Counted from the stretch's first letter, positions 42,879 through 51,147 are shown. The stretch is DNA of 64,000 nucleotides from Thermoflexibacter ruber (GCF_900113045.1 NZ_FONY01000003.1:124001-188000), one strand, 5' to 3'. Notes: generated by a model from the sequence alone, not told the origin. Numbers and translations are program-made.

Positions 42879-45344
42879 TTACAAGCTTTTGATAGCCTCT
42901 ACGGGAGTTTGTAGGGCTATTTTGAAAGTATGAAAACCGATGATAAATACAGTAATAAAGACAATAATAGAACCTGAGTAAGCAAAAATATCAGGGGTGA
43001 GTTGGATACGGTAAGGGAAGCTACTGAGCCAAATGTGCATGAGGATAAAGCCCAAAGGGGCAGCTACTAAGATACTGACAAAGACCAATCTTATTAGCTT
43101 TTGAGATAAGAAGAATACAATTTCCAAAGTAGTCGCTCCTATGGCTCTACGGATACCTACGTCTTTTCTTTGTTTTTCCACAATAAAAGAAGCTAAGCCA
43201 AAGAAACCCATGCAAGCAATAAAAATGGCGGCTACAGAAAACTGTAAAGAAATCTCACTCCATTTTTGTTCTTTCATGTATAGCTTATTGAGCTTATCTT
43301 CTAAGAAAAAGTAATCTAAGGCGTGATTAGGGTTTACTTTTTTCCATACATTTTGTAAGGTTACAATCGCCTCTTCACTTCGGTTTTTATCTATTTTAAT
43401 AGCAACATATTTTAAGTGTAGCCTTTGAGTACGCCTATCTGCCAAATCAATGACAAAAGGTTGCAGAGGGGTATGCAGAGAGGCAATGTGAAAATCTTTC
43501 ACTACTCCAATAATTTTTTCTGCCCCTTCTTCTCCGCTCCTAAATTCCTGTCCTATAGCATCTTGGGGAGTAACGTAACCTAAGTACTTGACCATAGATT
43601 CATTAATGATGACTGCATTTTCTTCATCATCCTCGAAATAGGTCAAGAAATCTTCTTCCCGTATGTAGCTATTATTTTGGTAGCTTTCTAAAAGTTTAGT
43701 TTTGTCTATGAAATCTCGTCCAGCGACTATCTCGATATTGAATGTCTGAAGGAAATCATGTGCAACAGTAATAGTAGGGTAGTAGGCGGCTTTGTTAATT
43801 GAAGTTCTATATTCATGCGTTTGGTAATTATTTCCTAAGACCTCTTCTGTGCTTGTAACAGAAAGAATAGAAGGGTGCTGTAGCAGATTGCGTTTGATGT
43901 CATCATATAGCAAAACGCTGGACGAGCCTCCTATGGATACGATGAGTACATAGTCTTTATCAAAACCCAACTTAGCATTTTTCATATAATTTAGCTGCCT
44001 AATACTCACAAAAGTACTTACTAACATTAAAATGGCTATCACGAATTGTACTACCACTAAGACACTGCGGAAGCGAGGTTCAGTAATGCCAGACAGTACG
44101 CTGCCCCTATACATTTTGGTAGGGTCAAAAGAAGCCAAATAAATGGCAGGATAAATTCCTGATAACAAGCCAATAAAAAGTCCCGTAAAGAGTACGTATT
44201 TGATGATATTCCAATCGTTTTTGATATAATTGCTGATAGGACTTCCTGACAAGTCGCTCAAGTGTGGAGAGGCTAATTCTACCACAATAAAAGCAAAAAC
44301 TAAGGCAACGGCACTCATTAAGACCGACTCTACTAAAAACTGCTTAATCAATTCTTCTTTGTCGGCTCCAATCATTTTACGAACTACCACCTCTCTGGCT
44401 CTTAAAAATGCCCTTGCATTGGAAAGATTCATAAAATTGATGCTGGCAATGACCAAGATAAGTATGGCTGTTACCCAAAAAATATAAACATATTTAATAT
44501 CTCCATTAGGAGAAATTTCATAGTCCAGGTTAGATTTGAGGTGTATATCTGTGAGGGCTTGTAAAGAGAGCGTTACATTGTCCTTCATTTTATCCTCGAA
44601 ATATTTTTGGACAAAAGTAGGGAACTGTGCCTCCAACTCACTTGCAAAACTTTTATCTCTCAGCACAATATAAGTCCAACAAGGATTCCATACCCAACGA
44701 TTCATAATAGGTTCTGGAATGGTGCTTTCCAAAGTAGAAAACGAAGCAATAAAGTCAAACTGCAAGTGAGAAGGTTTATTAGTAGTTTCAAAAACACCTG
44801 TAACTATCAAGGGGATTCTGTTCCAAAAGATAATTTTCTTTCCCAGAGGATTTTCTTTTCCAAAATATTTTTTTGCTATTATTTCGCTAATGATAACAGT
44901 ATGAGGCTTTGAAAGAGCAAATTCTGCATCACCCTGAGCAAGAGGAAAATTAAAAACTTCTAAAAATGTAGAATCTGCAAAGAAAAATTTACTTTCATTA
45001 TATGTTTTATTCTGGTAACTAATAGAAAGAGAAGGCATTTGATAGTTAAAAAGACGTACACTTTTTTCTATCCATTTTGGATAGTCTTTTTGAAGTGTTG
45101 AGGCGGTAGGAAAGGGAACGCTTGCGGAGTGTTCACCAACGCCGTGTTGGTCTATAGTTTCTACTACTCTGAATATGCGGTCTTTGAAAGGGTGAAATTG
45201 GTCGTAGCTTGTTTCGTGTTTGATGAGCAAGAAAAGTACTGTAGAGGAAGCAATGCCAAATGCTAACCCTAAAATATTGATGAGCGAGTAAAGTTTATGC
45301 TTGAGCAAGTTTCTCGCTGTAATAAGTAAGTAACTTCTAAACAC
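42879..45344 (-). CDS. ABC transporter permease of the FtsX/MacB superfamily
   Basis: An 821-residue permease with the duplicated MacB-periplasmic-core/FtsX layout usual in Bacteroidota: an N-terminal helix (about 20-42), a periplasmic domain (about 45-280), three helices around 285-420, a second periplasmic domain (about 450-690), and three C-terminal helices (about 700-810). The start MFRSYLLITARNLLKHKLYS is typical. It works with the ATPase encoded 16 bp upstream. Members of this group act as mechanotransmission transporters for antibiotics, peptides or lipoproteins. The substrate is unknown, and no HlyD/MacA adaptor gene is present. Confidence 0.9.
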   Translation of the reverse strand: MFRSYLLITARNLLKHKLYSLINILGLAFGIASSTVLFLLIKHETSYDQFHPFKDRIFRVVETIDQHGVGEHSASVPFPTASTLQKDYPKWIEKSVRLFNYQMPSLSISYQNKTYNESKFFFADSTFLEVFNFPLAQGDAEFALSKPHTVIISEIIAKKYFGKENPLGKKIIFWNRIPLIVTGVFETTNKPSHLQFDFIASFSTLESTIPEPIMNRWVWNPCWTYIVLRDKSFASELEAQFPTFVQKYFEDKMKDNVTLSLQALTDIHLKSNLDYEISPNGDIKYVYIFWVTAILILVIASINFMNLSNARAFLRAREVVVRKMIGADKEELIKQFLVESVLMSAVALVFAFIVVELASPHLSDLSGSPISNYIKNDWNIIKYVLFTGLFIGLLSGIYPAIYLASFDPTKMYRGSVLSGITEPRFRSVLVVVQFVIAILMLVSTFVSIRQLNYMKNAKLGFDKDYVLIVSIGGSSSVLLYDDIKRNLLQHPSILSVTSTEEVLGNNYQTHEYRTSINKAAYYPTITVAHDFLQTFNIEIVAGRDFIDKTKLLESYQNNSYIREEDFLTYFEDDEENAVIINESMVKYLGYVTPQDAIGQEFRSGEEGAEKIIGVVKDFHIASLHTPLQPFVIDLADRRTQRLHLKYVAIKIDKNRSEEAIVTLQNVWKKVNPNHALDYFFLEDKLNKLYMKEQKWSEISLQFSVAAIFIACMGFFGLASFIVEKQRKDVGIRRAIGATTLEIVFFLSQKLIRLVFVSILVAAPLGFILMHIWLSSFPYRIQLTPDIFAYSGSIIVFITVFIIGFHTFKIALQTPVEAIKSL

Positions 45345-45360
45345 GTATAAATGTTAAAAA

Positions 45361-46053
45361 TTAAAAGCTGTATTGATTTACTTTTCCTGTAACTATGTGA
45401 CCATCAAATAGTTGTATGATTCTATTAGCAAACTCCGCATTGGCAGTAGAGTGAGTAACCATGACTACCGTAGTTCCTGCTTCATTAAGTTCGGACAGTA
45501 TTTCCATGACCTCTTGTCCGTGCTTAGAATCTAAGTTTCCCGTTGGCTCATCAGCAAAAAGCACCAAAGGACTCGCTACAATTGCCCTTGCAACTGCTAC
45601 CCTTTGTTGATGTCCTCCAGACAATTGCATAGGGAAAAACCGTTGCTTATGGGCTACATCTAAACGTTCCATAACTGCTCTTACTCTCTGCGCTCTTTCT
45701 GAGGGAGGCATACGGAGATAAACTAAAGGCAGTTCAATATTCTCATATACCGAAAGTTCTTCTATTAGATTAAAATTTTGAAATACAAAACCTATATATT
45801 TTCTCCTAAATTCCGCTCTTTTTCTATCGCTCATTTTTGAAGTGGACTGCTCCATAAAAAAAACTTCCCCTCTTGTGGGCAAATCCATTAGTGAAATCAA
45901 ATTTAAAAGCGTGGACTTACCACAGCCCGAAGGTCCCATGATGCTAACAAACTCCCCCTGCTCTATCTCAAGATTTACCTTGTTTAGTGCCACAGTGTCC
46001 ACGTCGAAACTTGTGTAAATTTTCTCTACATTGACTGTCTTTATTATCTTCAT
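45361..46053 (-). CDS. ABC transporter ATP-binding protein, LolD/MacB type
   Basis: A 230-residue ATPase with Walker A GPSGCGKST (40-48), Q-loop near 92, signature LSGGH (144-148, where most have LSGGQ), Walker B LVLFADEP (163-170) and H-loop His201. The segment order and length fit the LolD/MacB/SalX subfamily. It is the first gene of a two-gene operon, with the permease starting 16 bp downstream. It opens divergently from the copper locus across 414 bp of non-coding sequence. Confidence 0.92.
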   Translation of the reverse strand: MKIIKTVNVEKIYTSFDVDTVALNKVNLEIEQGEFVSIMGPSGCGKSTLLNLISLMDLPTRGEVFFMEQSTSKMSDRKRAEFRRKYIGFVFQNFNLIEELSVYENIELPLVYLRMPPSERAQRVRAVMERLDVAHKQRFFPMQLSGGHQQRVAVARAIVASPLVLFADEPTGNLDSKHGQEVMEILSELNEAGTTVVMVTHSTANAEFANRIIQLFDGHIVTGKVNQYSF

Positions 46054-46467
46054 TCAGTATTTCTCTTAAACCTTTGATGATTTCACTATAATATTCAATT
46101 CATTAGGTTTTTATGATAAGTTAATTTGACGATGTAACTATTTCAAATAGTTTTACGTATATTCTTGACAAAAAAAATACCACCAAATACATTAGACTGA
46201 TTATCAGCTTTATAAGCTAAGTTAGAAATAAGGATTTGTATTTTTCTGTTCGCTCTTATACAAAAGAGTGTACGAAAATGAACAAATTTGATAATATTCT
46301 ATGTTATTCTCACAAAAATAGATTTTTTATTCATCATTCACAACCAATAATTCATTAAAACAACCTTTCAGTTTCTCATCTTGGCTAATTTTGTGTTAAA
46401 ATATAAGGAAAGTCAAATTTTCTGAACTACCTTTGCAACAAGGTTACACTAACCAAATTTAATCAAA
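46054..46467. promoter_or_regulatory. Divergent intergenic region with a consensus -7 element for the copper-locus genes
   Basis: No gene is seen in these 414 bases. TACCTTTG at 46428-46435 is an exact TAnnTTTG -7 element on the plus strand, placing a start site about 25 bases before the ATG at 46468. A well-placed -33 TTTG is not evident; the nearest is at 46390-46393. A weak 7-bp inverted repeat with a wobble pair lies at 46251-46270. I see no obvious metal-regulator operator. Confidence 0.5.
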
Positions 46468-46845
46468 ATGAAACAGACAATATCCATTTTTCTTGCTTTG
46501 GTGGTGCTTTTTTCACCACTCCAAAAGATGTGGCTTGTCGTTTCTTTCCAACTCAACCAAGAATACATTGCTAAATATCTTTGTGAAAACAAAGCTAAGC
46601 CCAAGTTGCAATGTAAAGGTCAGTGTCAGTTGAAAAAGCAACTGAAAAAAGTAGAAAAAGAAGAAGAACAACAGTTGCCTACTTCACAAAAAGGGAAAGT
46701 AGAGATTACGCTTTTCTATGCCCTTGTGCCTACTTTTGATTTTTGCTTTTTTGACCAAACCTCTGCCGTTTTCTACCCTGAGTTGAACGACCATTCTAAG
46801 CCACTTGTCGTTATTTCTGACATTTTCCAACCGCCTCGAGCTTAG
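46468..46845 (+). CDS. Small Cys-containing exported protein at the head of the copper locus
   Basis: A 125-residue protein. The first 25 residues are a hydrophobic signal or membrane segment. Next comes a compact motif with Cys39, Cys49 and Cys53 (LCENKAKP..LQCKGQCQLKKQL), a highly basic and acidic helix, a hydrophobic strand region with Cys93 and a C-terminus ending PPRA. I recall similar small proteins in Bacteroidota beside MbnP-like and heme-peroxidase genes, but no function has been shown. The clustered thiols suggest metal binding, which is inference. An array of ACGAATT-type repeats starts at its stop codon. Confidence 0.7.
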   Translation: MKQTISIFLALVVLFSPLQKMWLVVSFQLNQEYIAKYLCENKAKPKLQCKGQCQLKKQLKKVEKEEEQQLPTSQKGKVEITLFYALVPTFDFCFFDQTSAVFYPELNDHSKPLVVISDIFQPPRA

Positions 46846-46958
46846 CCACGAATTGCACGAATTTTCACGAATTATTCATTGTAAGGTGTGAGCCACGAAT
46901 TGCACGAATTATTCATTGTAAGGTGTGAGCCACGAATTGCACGAATTTTCACGAATTT
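46844..46958. repeat. Tandem array of ACGAATT-containing repeat units
   Basis: Unit 1 is 46844-46890 (47 bp), unit 2 is 46891-46927 (37 bp, missing the ten bases TTCACGAATT), and partial unit 3 is 46928-46958. Each begins AGCCACGAATTGCACGAATT, and the first two end TTCATTGTAAGGTGTG. The first unit overlaps the stop codon of the upstream gene. The same CCACGAATT(A/G)CACGAATT core forms the palindromes around the GxxExxY gene 3 kb downstream. Confidence 0.9.
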
Positions 46959-47091
46959 GTATAAGTCAGACTTTTATTATCTGATTTATAACTTGTTGTT
47001 TATCAAAATTTTATTTTGTTTTTTTTCATTATCGTTTTCTTAAAAAACGATGGCTAAATCTTATTTTCAAAAATTTTAAACAGTAAAAATC

Positions 47092-47913
47092 ATGAACTTT
47101 AAATATTCTTTTTTAGCAATTTTAATAGTTATTTGCTCATTTTTGAGTTGTACTAAGGCACAAGTAGAGCCTGAAATAGACCCTAATAGGAAAGGGGAGA
47201 TTACCTTAAATTTTGACAATATTGCAGGCACAAAAGACCTCAAACTTGGTGAAAACTACACCAATGCCGCAGGCGAACAGTTCAATTTGGATATGTTCCA
47301 ATACTACATCAGCAACATCAAATTAAAAACAGAAGACTGTAGGGAATATGTAGTTCCGCAAGATGAAAGCTACTTTTTGGTAAAGGAAGAAGATACTAAA
47401 TCTCAGTTGATTACACTCAAAAATGTTCCAGAAGGCAACTACAATTCTGTAACTTTTACTATTGGGGTGGATAGTCTCCGCAATACGATGGACGTAAGTA
47501 AGCGTACAGGGGTTTTAGATATAGGCAATGCAGGTATGGCAAAAGGAATGTACTGGTCTTGGAACTCAGGATACATTTTTGTAAAAGCAGAAGGCATCTC
47601 GTCGCAAGCACCCGCAGGACCTGATGGGCAAAGAAAATTCCGTTATCATATTGGAGGCTTTGGTGGATATAGTTCCAAGACTATCAATAATATCAAAACC
47701 AAGACCTTAGACTTAGGCAGAGATAGGGCAAAGGTTCGACAAGGCAAAAATCCCGAAGTGCATATTATAGTAGATGTACTAAAAATGTTTTCTGGTGCTA
47801 CCAATATCAGTTTTGCTACCCACCCAACCGTGATGTTTTCACCTTTTTCAGTCAATATTGCAGCTAACTATGTAAATATGTTTGAGTATCACCATGTGCA
47901 TAATGAGCAGTAG
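47092..47913 (+). CDS. MbnP-like copper-binding lipoprotein
   Basis: A 273-residue lipoprotein (lipobox LSC, Cys20). The body shows marks of the MbnP family: an early beta-strand ITLNFDNIAG, the block QYYISNIKLK (about 70-79), IGVDSLRN (124-131), and the Trp-containing motif GMYWSWNSGY (152-161) leading to a FRYHIGG segment (His186). The C-terminus is His-rich (EYHHVH, 265-270). MbnP of methanotrophs binds copper through a site that needs a kynurenine made from Trp by the partner di-heme enzyme MbnH. An MbnH/CCP-like peroxidase is encoded two genes downstream, which strongly supports the same type of pair here. Assigning Trp155 or Trp157 as the modified residue is inference. Confidence 0.82.
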   Translation: MNFKYSFLAILIVICSFLSCTKAQVEPEIDPNRKGEITLNFDNIAGTKDLKLGENYTNAAGEQFNLDMFQYYISNIKLKTEDCREYVVPQDESYFLVKEEDTKSQLITLKNVPEGNYNSVTFTIGVDSLRNTMDVSKRTGVLDIGNAGMAKGMYWSWNSGYIFVKAEGISSQAPAGPDGQRKFRYHIGGFGGYSSKTINNIKTKTLDLGRDRAKVRQGKNPEVHIIVDVLKMFSGATNISFATHPTVMFSPFSVNIAANYVNMFEYHHVHNEQ

Positions 47914-47924
47914 ATAATAAATCG

Positions 47925-47951
47925 CCCTATAAACCTAAAAAATTTATAGGG
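47925..47951 (+). terminator. Intra-operon hairpin between the MbnP-like and DUF2911 genes
   Basis: A 9-bp perfect stem (CCCTATAAA, 47925-47933, with 47943-47951) and 9-base loop lie 12 bases after the MbnP-like stop, followed by TATAAAAAATAT. It could be a partial terminator or an mRNA-stabilising 3' end that sets lower expression of the downstream genes. Confidence 0.55.
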
Positions 47952-47975
47952 TATAAAAAATATCAAAGTAAAGCC

Positions 47976-48623
47976 ATGAAAATCAACAACTTATTTTTTA
48001 TTGTTATTCTATTCTTTCTGTTTGCTTGTGGGAGCGCAAGCCAAGAAACATCTTTGGAAGACCACAGCCAGCACGGAAGCGAAGTTCCCCAAAAGAATTT
48101 AGCTGATGTGCTTAATGGCATGGCAAGTTACATAGACAGTGTAAATGCTGAATTAAAGCCTGATAATTTCAAGGGTAGCCCAAGACGAGAAACTATAGGA
48201 AATATTGGAGATTTAGCAATTACTATCAACTATGGTTCACCGGGAGTAAAAGGTCGCAATATTTGGGGTGGTTTGGTGGGCTACGACCAAGTTTGGGTAA
48301 CAGGAGCGCATATGGCTACGATGATTAATTTTAGCAAAGATGTGCTGATTGAGGGGCAGAAAATTACTGCGGGAACGTATGCTTTTTTTACCATTACTAA
48401 GCCAGAAGAATGGACAATCATTCTGAACAAGAACTATCAACAGCACTTAACTGATGACTACAAAGAAGCAGAGGACATACTGCGGTTAAAAGTGAAGCCA
48501 GAAACAAGCGAAAAAATATTGCAAAGGCTTCAATATGAGGTGCTGACGGAAGATAGTAGCACAGGAATAATTACCATGACTTGGGAGAAAATAAAAATTG
48601 CTTTGGAAGTAAAAGCAGTGTAA
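47976..48623 (+). CDS. DUF2911 lipoprotein
   Basis: A 215-residue lipoprotein (lipobox LFAC, Cys18), followed by a His- and acid-rich stretch (DHSQHGSE) that might bind metal. The rest is a DUF2911 domain (about 70-210), with the landmarks SPRRETIG, INYGSPGVKGRNIWG, VWVTGAHMATMINF and ITAGTYAFFTI. The family is common in Bacteroidota and has no established function. The first Ala-rich DUF2911 block normally reads WRTGANEAT; here it is VTGAHMAT, adding a His and a Met. It sits between the MbnP-like gene and the heme peroxidase with 62- and 21-bp gaps, so it probably belongs to the same operon. Confidence 0.85.
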   Translation: MKINNLFFIVILFFLFACGSASQETSLEDHSQHGSEVPQKNLADVLNGMASYIDSVNAELKPDNFKGSPRRETIGNIGDLAITINYGSPGVKGRNIWGGLVGYDQVWVTGAHMATMINFSKDVLIEGQKITAGTYAFFTITKPEEWTIILNKNYQQHLTDDYKEAEDILRLKVKPETSEKILQRLQYEVLTEDSSTGIITMTWEKIKIALEVKAV

Positions 48624-48644
48624 ATCATTAAAATAAAGATACTT

Positions 48645-49658
48645 ATGAAAAATAAACTTTTACTCATTGCTTTTTTGGTTTTTGCTTTTATTTCCTGCCA
48701 AAATCAAAATATAGAGCCAGAAGTACAGTTTTATGTTCCTAAAAACTTCCCCCAACCCGTATATGATTTGTCAAAAAATCCTGTTACTACAGCGGTTTTT
48801 GCACTGGGAAAGGCTCTTTTTTACGACGGCATCTTGAGTAGAGATGGCACTATTAGCTGTGGGAGTTGTCATCAGCAGCAGTCAGGGTTTACCCAACATG
48901 GACATGATTTAAGTCATGGCATTGATGACTTGCTTACACTTCGCAACTCTTTGCCTATTCAGAATTTGGCTTGGCAGAAGGAGTTTTTCTGGGACGGTGG
49001 TGTATTTGATTTGGATTTATTTGCCGTTTCGCCTATTGAGGCACACAACGAAATGGACGAAACTTTGCCTAATGTATTGAATAAATTGCGTAATCATGCT
49101 AAATACCCAAGTATGTTTGAAAAGGCTTTTGGAACAAAGGAAATTAGTACAGAAAGATTTTTAAAGGCTCTTTCCCAATTCCAATTGATGTGTATTTCTG
49201 CCAATTCTAATTACGATAAATATGTTCGTAATGAAGGAGTTATGCTAAGCACTGAGGAATTAACAGGCTTGCAACTTTTCAAACAAAAGTGTGCTACTTG
49301 CCATTCAGGAGAGTTATTTTCCGATTTTTCTTATCGCAATAATGGGTTGCCTGTCGGAAATCCAGAAGATACAGGGAGAGAACGTATTACGCTCAACGAG
49401 CAAGATAAGTACAAGTTTCGCGTGCCAAGTCTTCGCAATGTAGAGGCTACTCGTCCTTATATGCACGATGGGCGGTTCAGGAGTTTGGAAGCGGTGCTTG
49501 ACCATTATGAAAAAGGAATCGTACAAAGTCCAACGTTGGATAGCCAACTAAAAAATGGGATAGCACTTAGTACAGATGAAAAACAAAAAATCATTGCTTT
49601 TTTGAAAACCTTGACAGATGAGGAGTTTATGAATAACAGGTTACTTTCTGAATTTTAA
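48645..49658 (+). CDS. Di-heme cytochrome c peroxidase / MbnH-MauG-like lipoprotein
   Basis: A 337-residue lipoprotein (lipobox FISC, Cys18) with two c-type heme sites, Cys72-Gly-Ser-Cys75-His76 and Cys216-Ala-Thr-Cys219-His220, spaced as in the bacterial CCP/MauG family. The conserved C-terminal PYMHDGRF segment (271-278) is present. The family reduces hydrogen peroxide or, in MauG and MbnH, uses a high-valent di-heme state to modify aromatic residues in a partner protein. The adjacent MbnP-like gene makes an MbnH-type role likely. I cannot decide between a CCP-type and a MauG-type axial ligand from sequence alone. It requires cytochrome c maturation, for which ccmF lies 6 kb away. Confidence 0.88.
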   Translation: MKNKLLLIAFLVFAFISCQNQNIEPEVQFYVPKNFPQPVYDLSKNPVTTAVFALGKALFYDGILSRDGTISCGSCHQQQSGFTQHGHDLSHGIDDLLTLRNSLPIQNLAWQKEFFWDGGVFDLDLFAVSPIEAHNEMDETLPNVLNKLRNHAKYPSMFEKAFGTKEISTERFLKALSQFQLMCISANSNYDKYVRNEGVMLSTEELTGLQLFKQKCATCHSGELFSDFSYRNNGLPVGNPEDTGRERITLNEQDKYKFRVPSLRNVEATRPYMHDGRFRSLEAVLDHYEKGIVQSPTLDSQLKNGIALSTDEKQKIIAFLKTLTDEEFMNNRLLSEF

Positions 49659-49671
49659 GCCACGAATGTTT

Positions 49672-49728
49672 GCCACGAATTACACGAATTAGCACTAATT
49701 AATTCGTGAAAACTCGTGTAATTCGTGG
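49672..49728. repeat. 57-bp imperfect palindrome, left flank of the GxxExxY gene
   Basis: It is identical to the copy at 50164-50220 except for one base (A at the position that is G in the other copy). The two halves pair at 24 of 28 positions (outer arm CCACGAATTACACGA), so the whole element could fold into one long hairpin or cruciform. A shorter degenerate GCCACGAAT piece precedes it at 49659-49668. Confidence 0.9.
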
Positions 49729-49753
49729 TAGAATCAAGTCATACGATTTGTGG

Positions 49754-50128
49754 CTACAAAACAACTCGCTTGCTTTCAAAACTGTCATTGCTAAAATTGG
49801 CGATAATACCAAGTTTGCATTTGGAAACGGCTAAGTAGTTGATAACTTGTTTATAATGTTCATCAAGAATTCCTTTTTGGCATTTGGCTTCTGAGATGAT
49901 TTTATCAAATACAATAAAATCAGCAATATACGTGCGTGCTAATACAATGCTTTTATAAGAAATCTTATACTCTTTTTCTCTTTCAAAGGGAATGTTTCTT
50001 AGTTTAAATTCATGCTCTAAGGCATCTTTATACACAATTTCTAAAAAGCCTCGCCCCAAAATGCTATGAACTTCCATGCAAGCACCTATGATTTGATAAG
50101 ATTCATCTTTGTAGATTAGGTCGGTCAT
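49754..50128 (-). CDS. GxxExxY family protein, antisense insertion in the copper locus
   Basis: A 124-residue protein containing the family motif Gly-Phe-Leu-Glu-Ile-Val-Tyr in GRGFLEIVYKDAL (about 25-37) and the ARTYIADFIVFDKII segment that recalls a restriction-endonuclease-like (PD-(D/E)xK-type) core. The biochemical function is not known. The family is known for odd genomic spread and for sitting beside short repeats. Here it lies opposite to the surrounding operon. It is framed by 57-bp palindromes, and its last codons and stop (TAG at 49756-49754) lie in a 16-bp direct repeat that recurs at 50217-50232. I infer it is part of a small repeat-associated mobile cassette. Confidence 0.85.
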   Translation of the reverse strand: MTDLIYKDESYQIIGACMEVHSILGRGFLEIVYKDALEHEFKLRNIPFEREKEYKISYKSIVLARTYIADFIVFDKIISEAKCQKGILDEHYKQVINYLAVSKCKLGIIANFSNDSFESKRVVL

Positions 50129-50163
50129 AATTGTGAAAGGTTAAATGTGTATTACTAACTCCT

Positions 50164-50220
50164 GCCACGAATTACACGAATTAGCACTAATTAATTCGTG
50201 AAAGCTCGTGTAATTCGTGG
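50164..50220. repeat. 57-bp imperfect palindrome, right flank of the GxxExxY gene
   Basis: This is the second copy of the palindrome at 49672-49728 with one mismatch, in the same orientation. It ends only 18 bases before the ATG of the outer-membrane protein gene, so it forms part of that gene's 5' region and could affect its expression. Confidence 0.9.
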
Positions 50221-50238
50221 CTACAAAACAACAATAAT

Positions 50239-51147
50239 ATGAAAAAATACTTTGTTCTTTTCTTAGTTCTTTTAATAAAATCAAATGTATTGGCTTGCGA
50301 TATATGTGGCTGTGGGGCAGGAAGTTATTATATTGGATTGATGCCTCAGTTTCACAAAAACTTTATAGGGGTGCGTTATCGCTATTCTGTTTTTGATTCG
50401 CACTTAGGGCGTTCTTCGCAGAACAGTGTTTTCGCCACACAAGAGGTTTTCCGTACTACTGAGTTTTGGGCAAGATTTTATCCGCATCAAAAAGTACAAA
50501 TCTTAGCTTTTCTGCCTTATCAGTTCAACACACAATTAGAGAAAGGCATATCCAAAAATTTACAAGGCATAGGCGATGGAATGATGATAGCTAACTATAA
50601 TGTTTTCAATACTTTATATGATACTACTATCTTTAAACATAGTTTCTGGCTCGGTGGTGGGATAAAATTTGCTACAGGAAAATATCAGTATGATGTATCG
50701 AATCATCAGCAAGTAGCCAATCCTAATTTCCAGTTAGGCACAGGAAGTTATGATTTTTTACTAACGGCAAACTATACCATTCGCTACCGCAAGTTTGGAA
50801 TCAATGCAGATGTTTCTTATAAAATCAATACGCAAAATAGTCAGTATTACCGTTTTGGGAATCGTCTAAGTGCTAATCTTCAGCTATTTTATATTCGCAA
50901 TATAGGAAATGTTGGCTTGATGCCCAATGCGGGTTTTTACTTTGAAAGCTCTGCAAGTGATACAAGAAATAAATACTATGTGGAAAATACGGGAGGGAAT
51001 TTAATAGCAACTGCTGCGGGGGTAGATATTTTCTTTAAAAGTATCTCCGCAGGGCTAAACTACCAAATTCCCACTATACAAAACTTAGCCGATGGGCAAA
51101 TCAAGGCTCAGAATAGGACTTTCATACATTTGACTTTGTTGTTTTAA
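50239..51147 (+). CDS. Outer-membrane barrel protein with N-terminal CxxCxC motif
   Basis: A 302-residue protein. A signal peptide of about 19 residues is followed directly by Cys20-Asp-Ile-Cys23-Gly-Cys25-Gly-Ala-Gly, then about twelve amphipathic beta-strands (for example IGVRYRYSVFDSHLG, FWLGGGIKFATGKYQYD, FGINADVSYKINT) ending in a final strand FIHLTLLF. Cys20 could be lipidated or, with Cys23 and Cys25, bind a metal. I recall related proteins next to MbnP-like and peroxidase genes in Bacteroidota, so this is probably the outer-membrane part of the copper locus. It resembles a transporter or pore but has no TonB plug. The 5' region is made of repeat sequence. Confidence 0.75.
   Translation: MKKYFVLFLVLLIKSNVLACDICGCGAGSYYIGLMPQFHKNFIGVRYRYSVFDSHLGRSSQNSVFATQEVFRTTEFWARFYPHQKVQILAFLPYQFNTQLEKGISKNLQGIGDGMMIANYNVFNTLYDTTIFKHSFWLGGGIKFATGKYQYDVSNHQQVANPNFQLGTGSYDFLLTANYTIRYRKFGINADVSYKINTQNSQYYRFGNRLSANLQLFYIRNIGNVGLMPNAGFYFESSASDTRNKYYVENTGGNLIATAAGVDIFFKSISAGLNYQIPTIQNLADGQIKAQNRTFIHLTLLF

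Larger units (their letters stand above)
49750..50232. mobile_element. Candidate GxxExxY repeat cassette (gene plus 16-bp direct repeats)
   Basis: GTGGCTACAAAACAAC occurs at 49750-49765 and 50217-50232, bracketing the GxxExxY gene and the right-hand palindrome. Outside the left copy lies the left 57-bp palindrome. The arrangement looks like an insertion or duplication between the peroxidase and outer-membrane protein genes. No transposase is present, so it would need an outside enzyme or recombination. Confidence 0.5.

Noticed and set aside
42879-46053. CcmAB heme exporter next to ccmF
   Set aside because: The permease has the duplicated FtsX/MacB layout and the ATPase is LolD/MacB type, not CcmA.
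46844-46958. CRISPR array
   Set aside because: The units are contiguous variants of one repeat with no unique spacers of constant length, and no cas gene is present.
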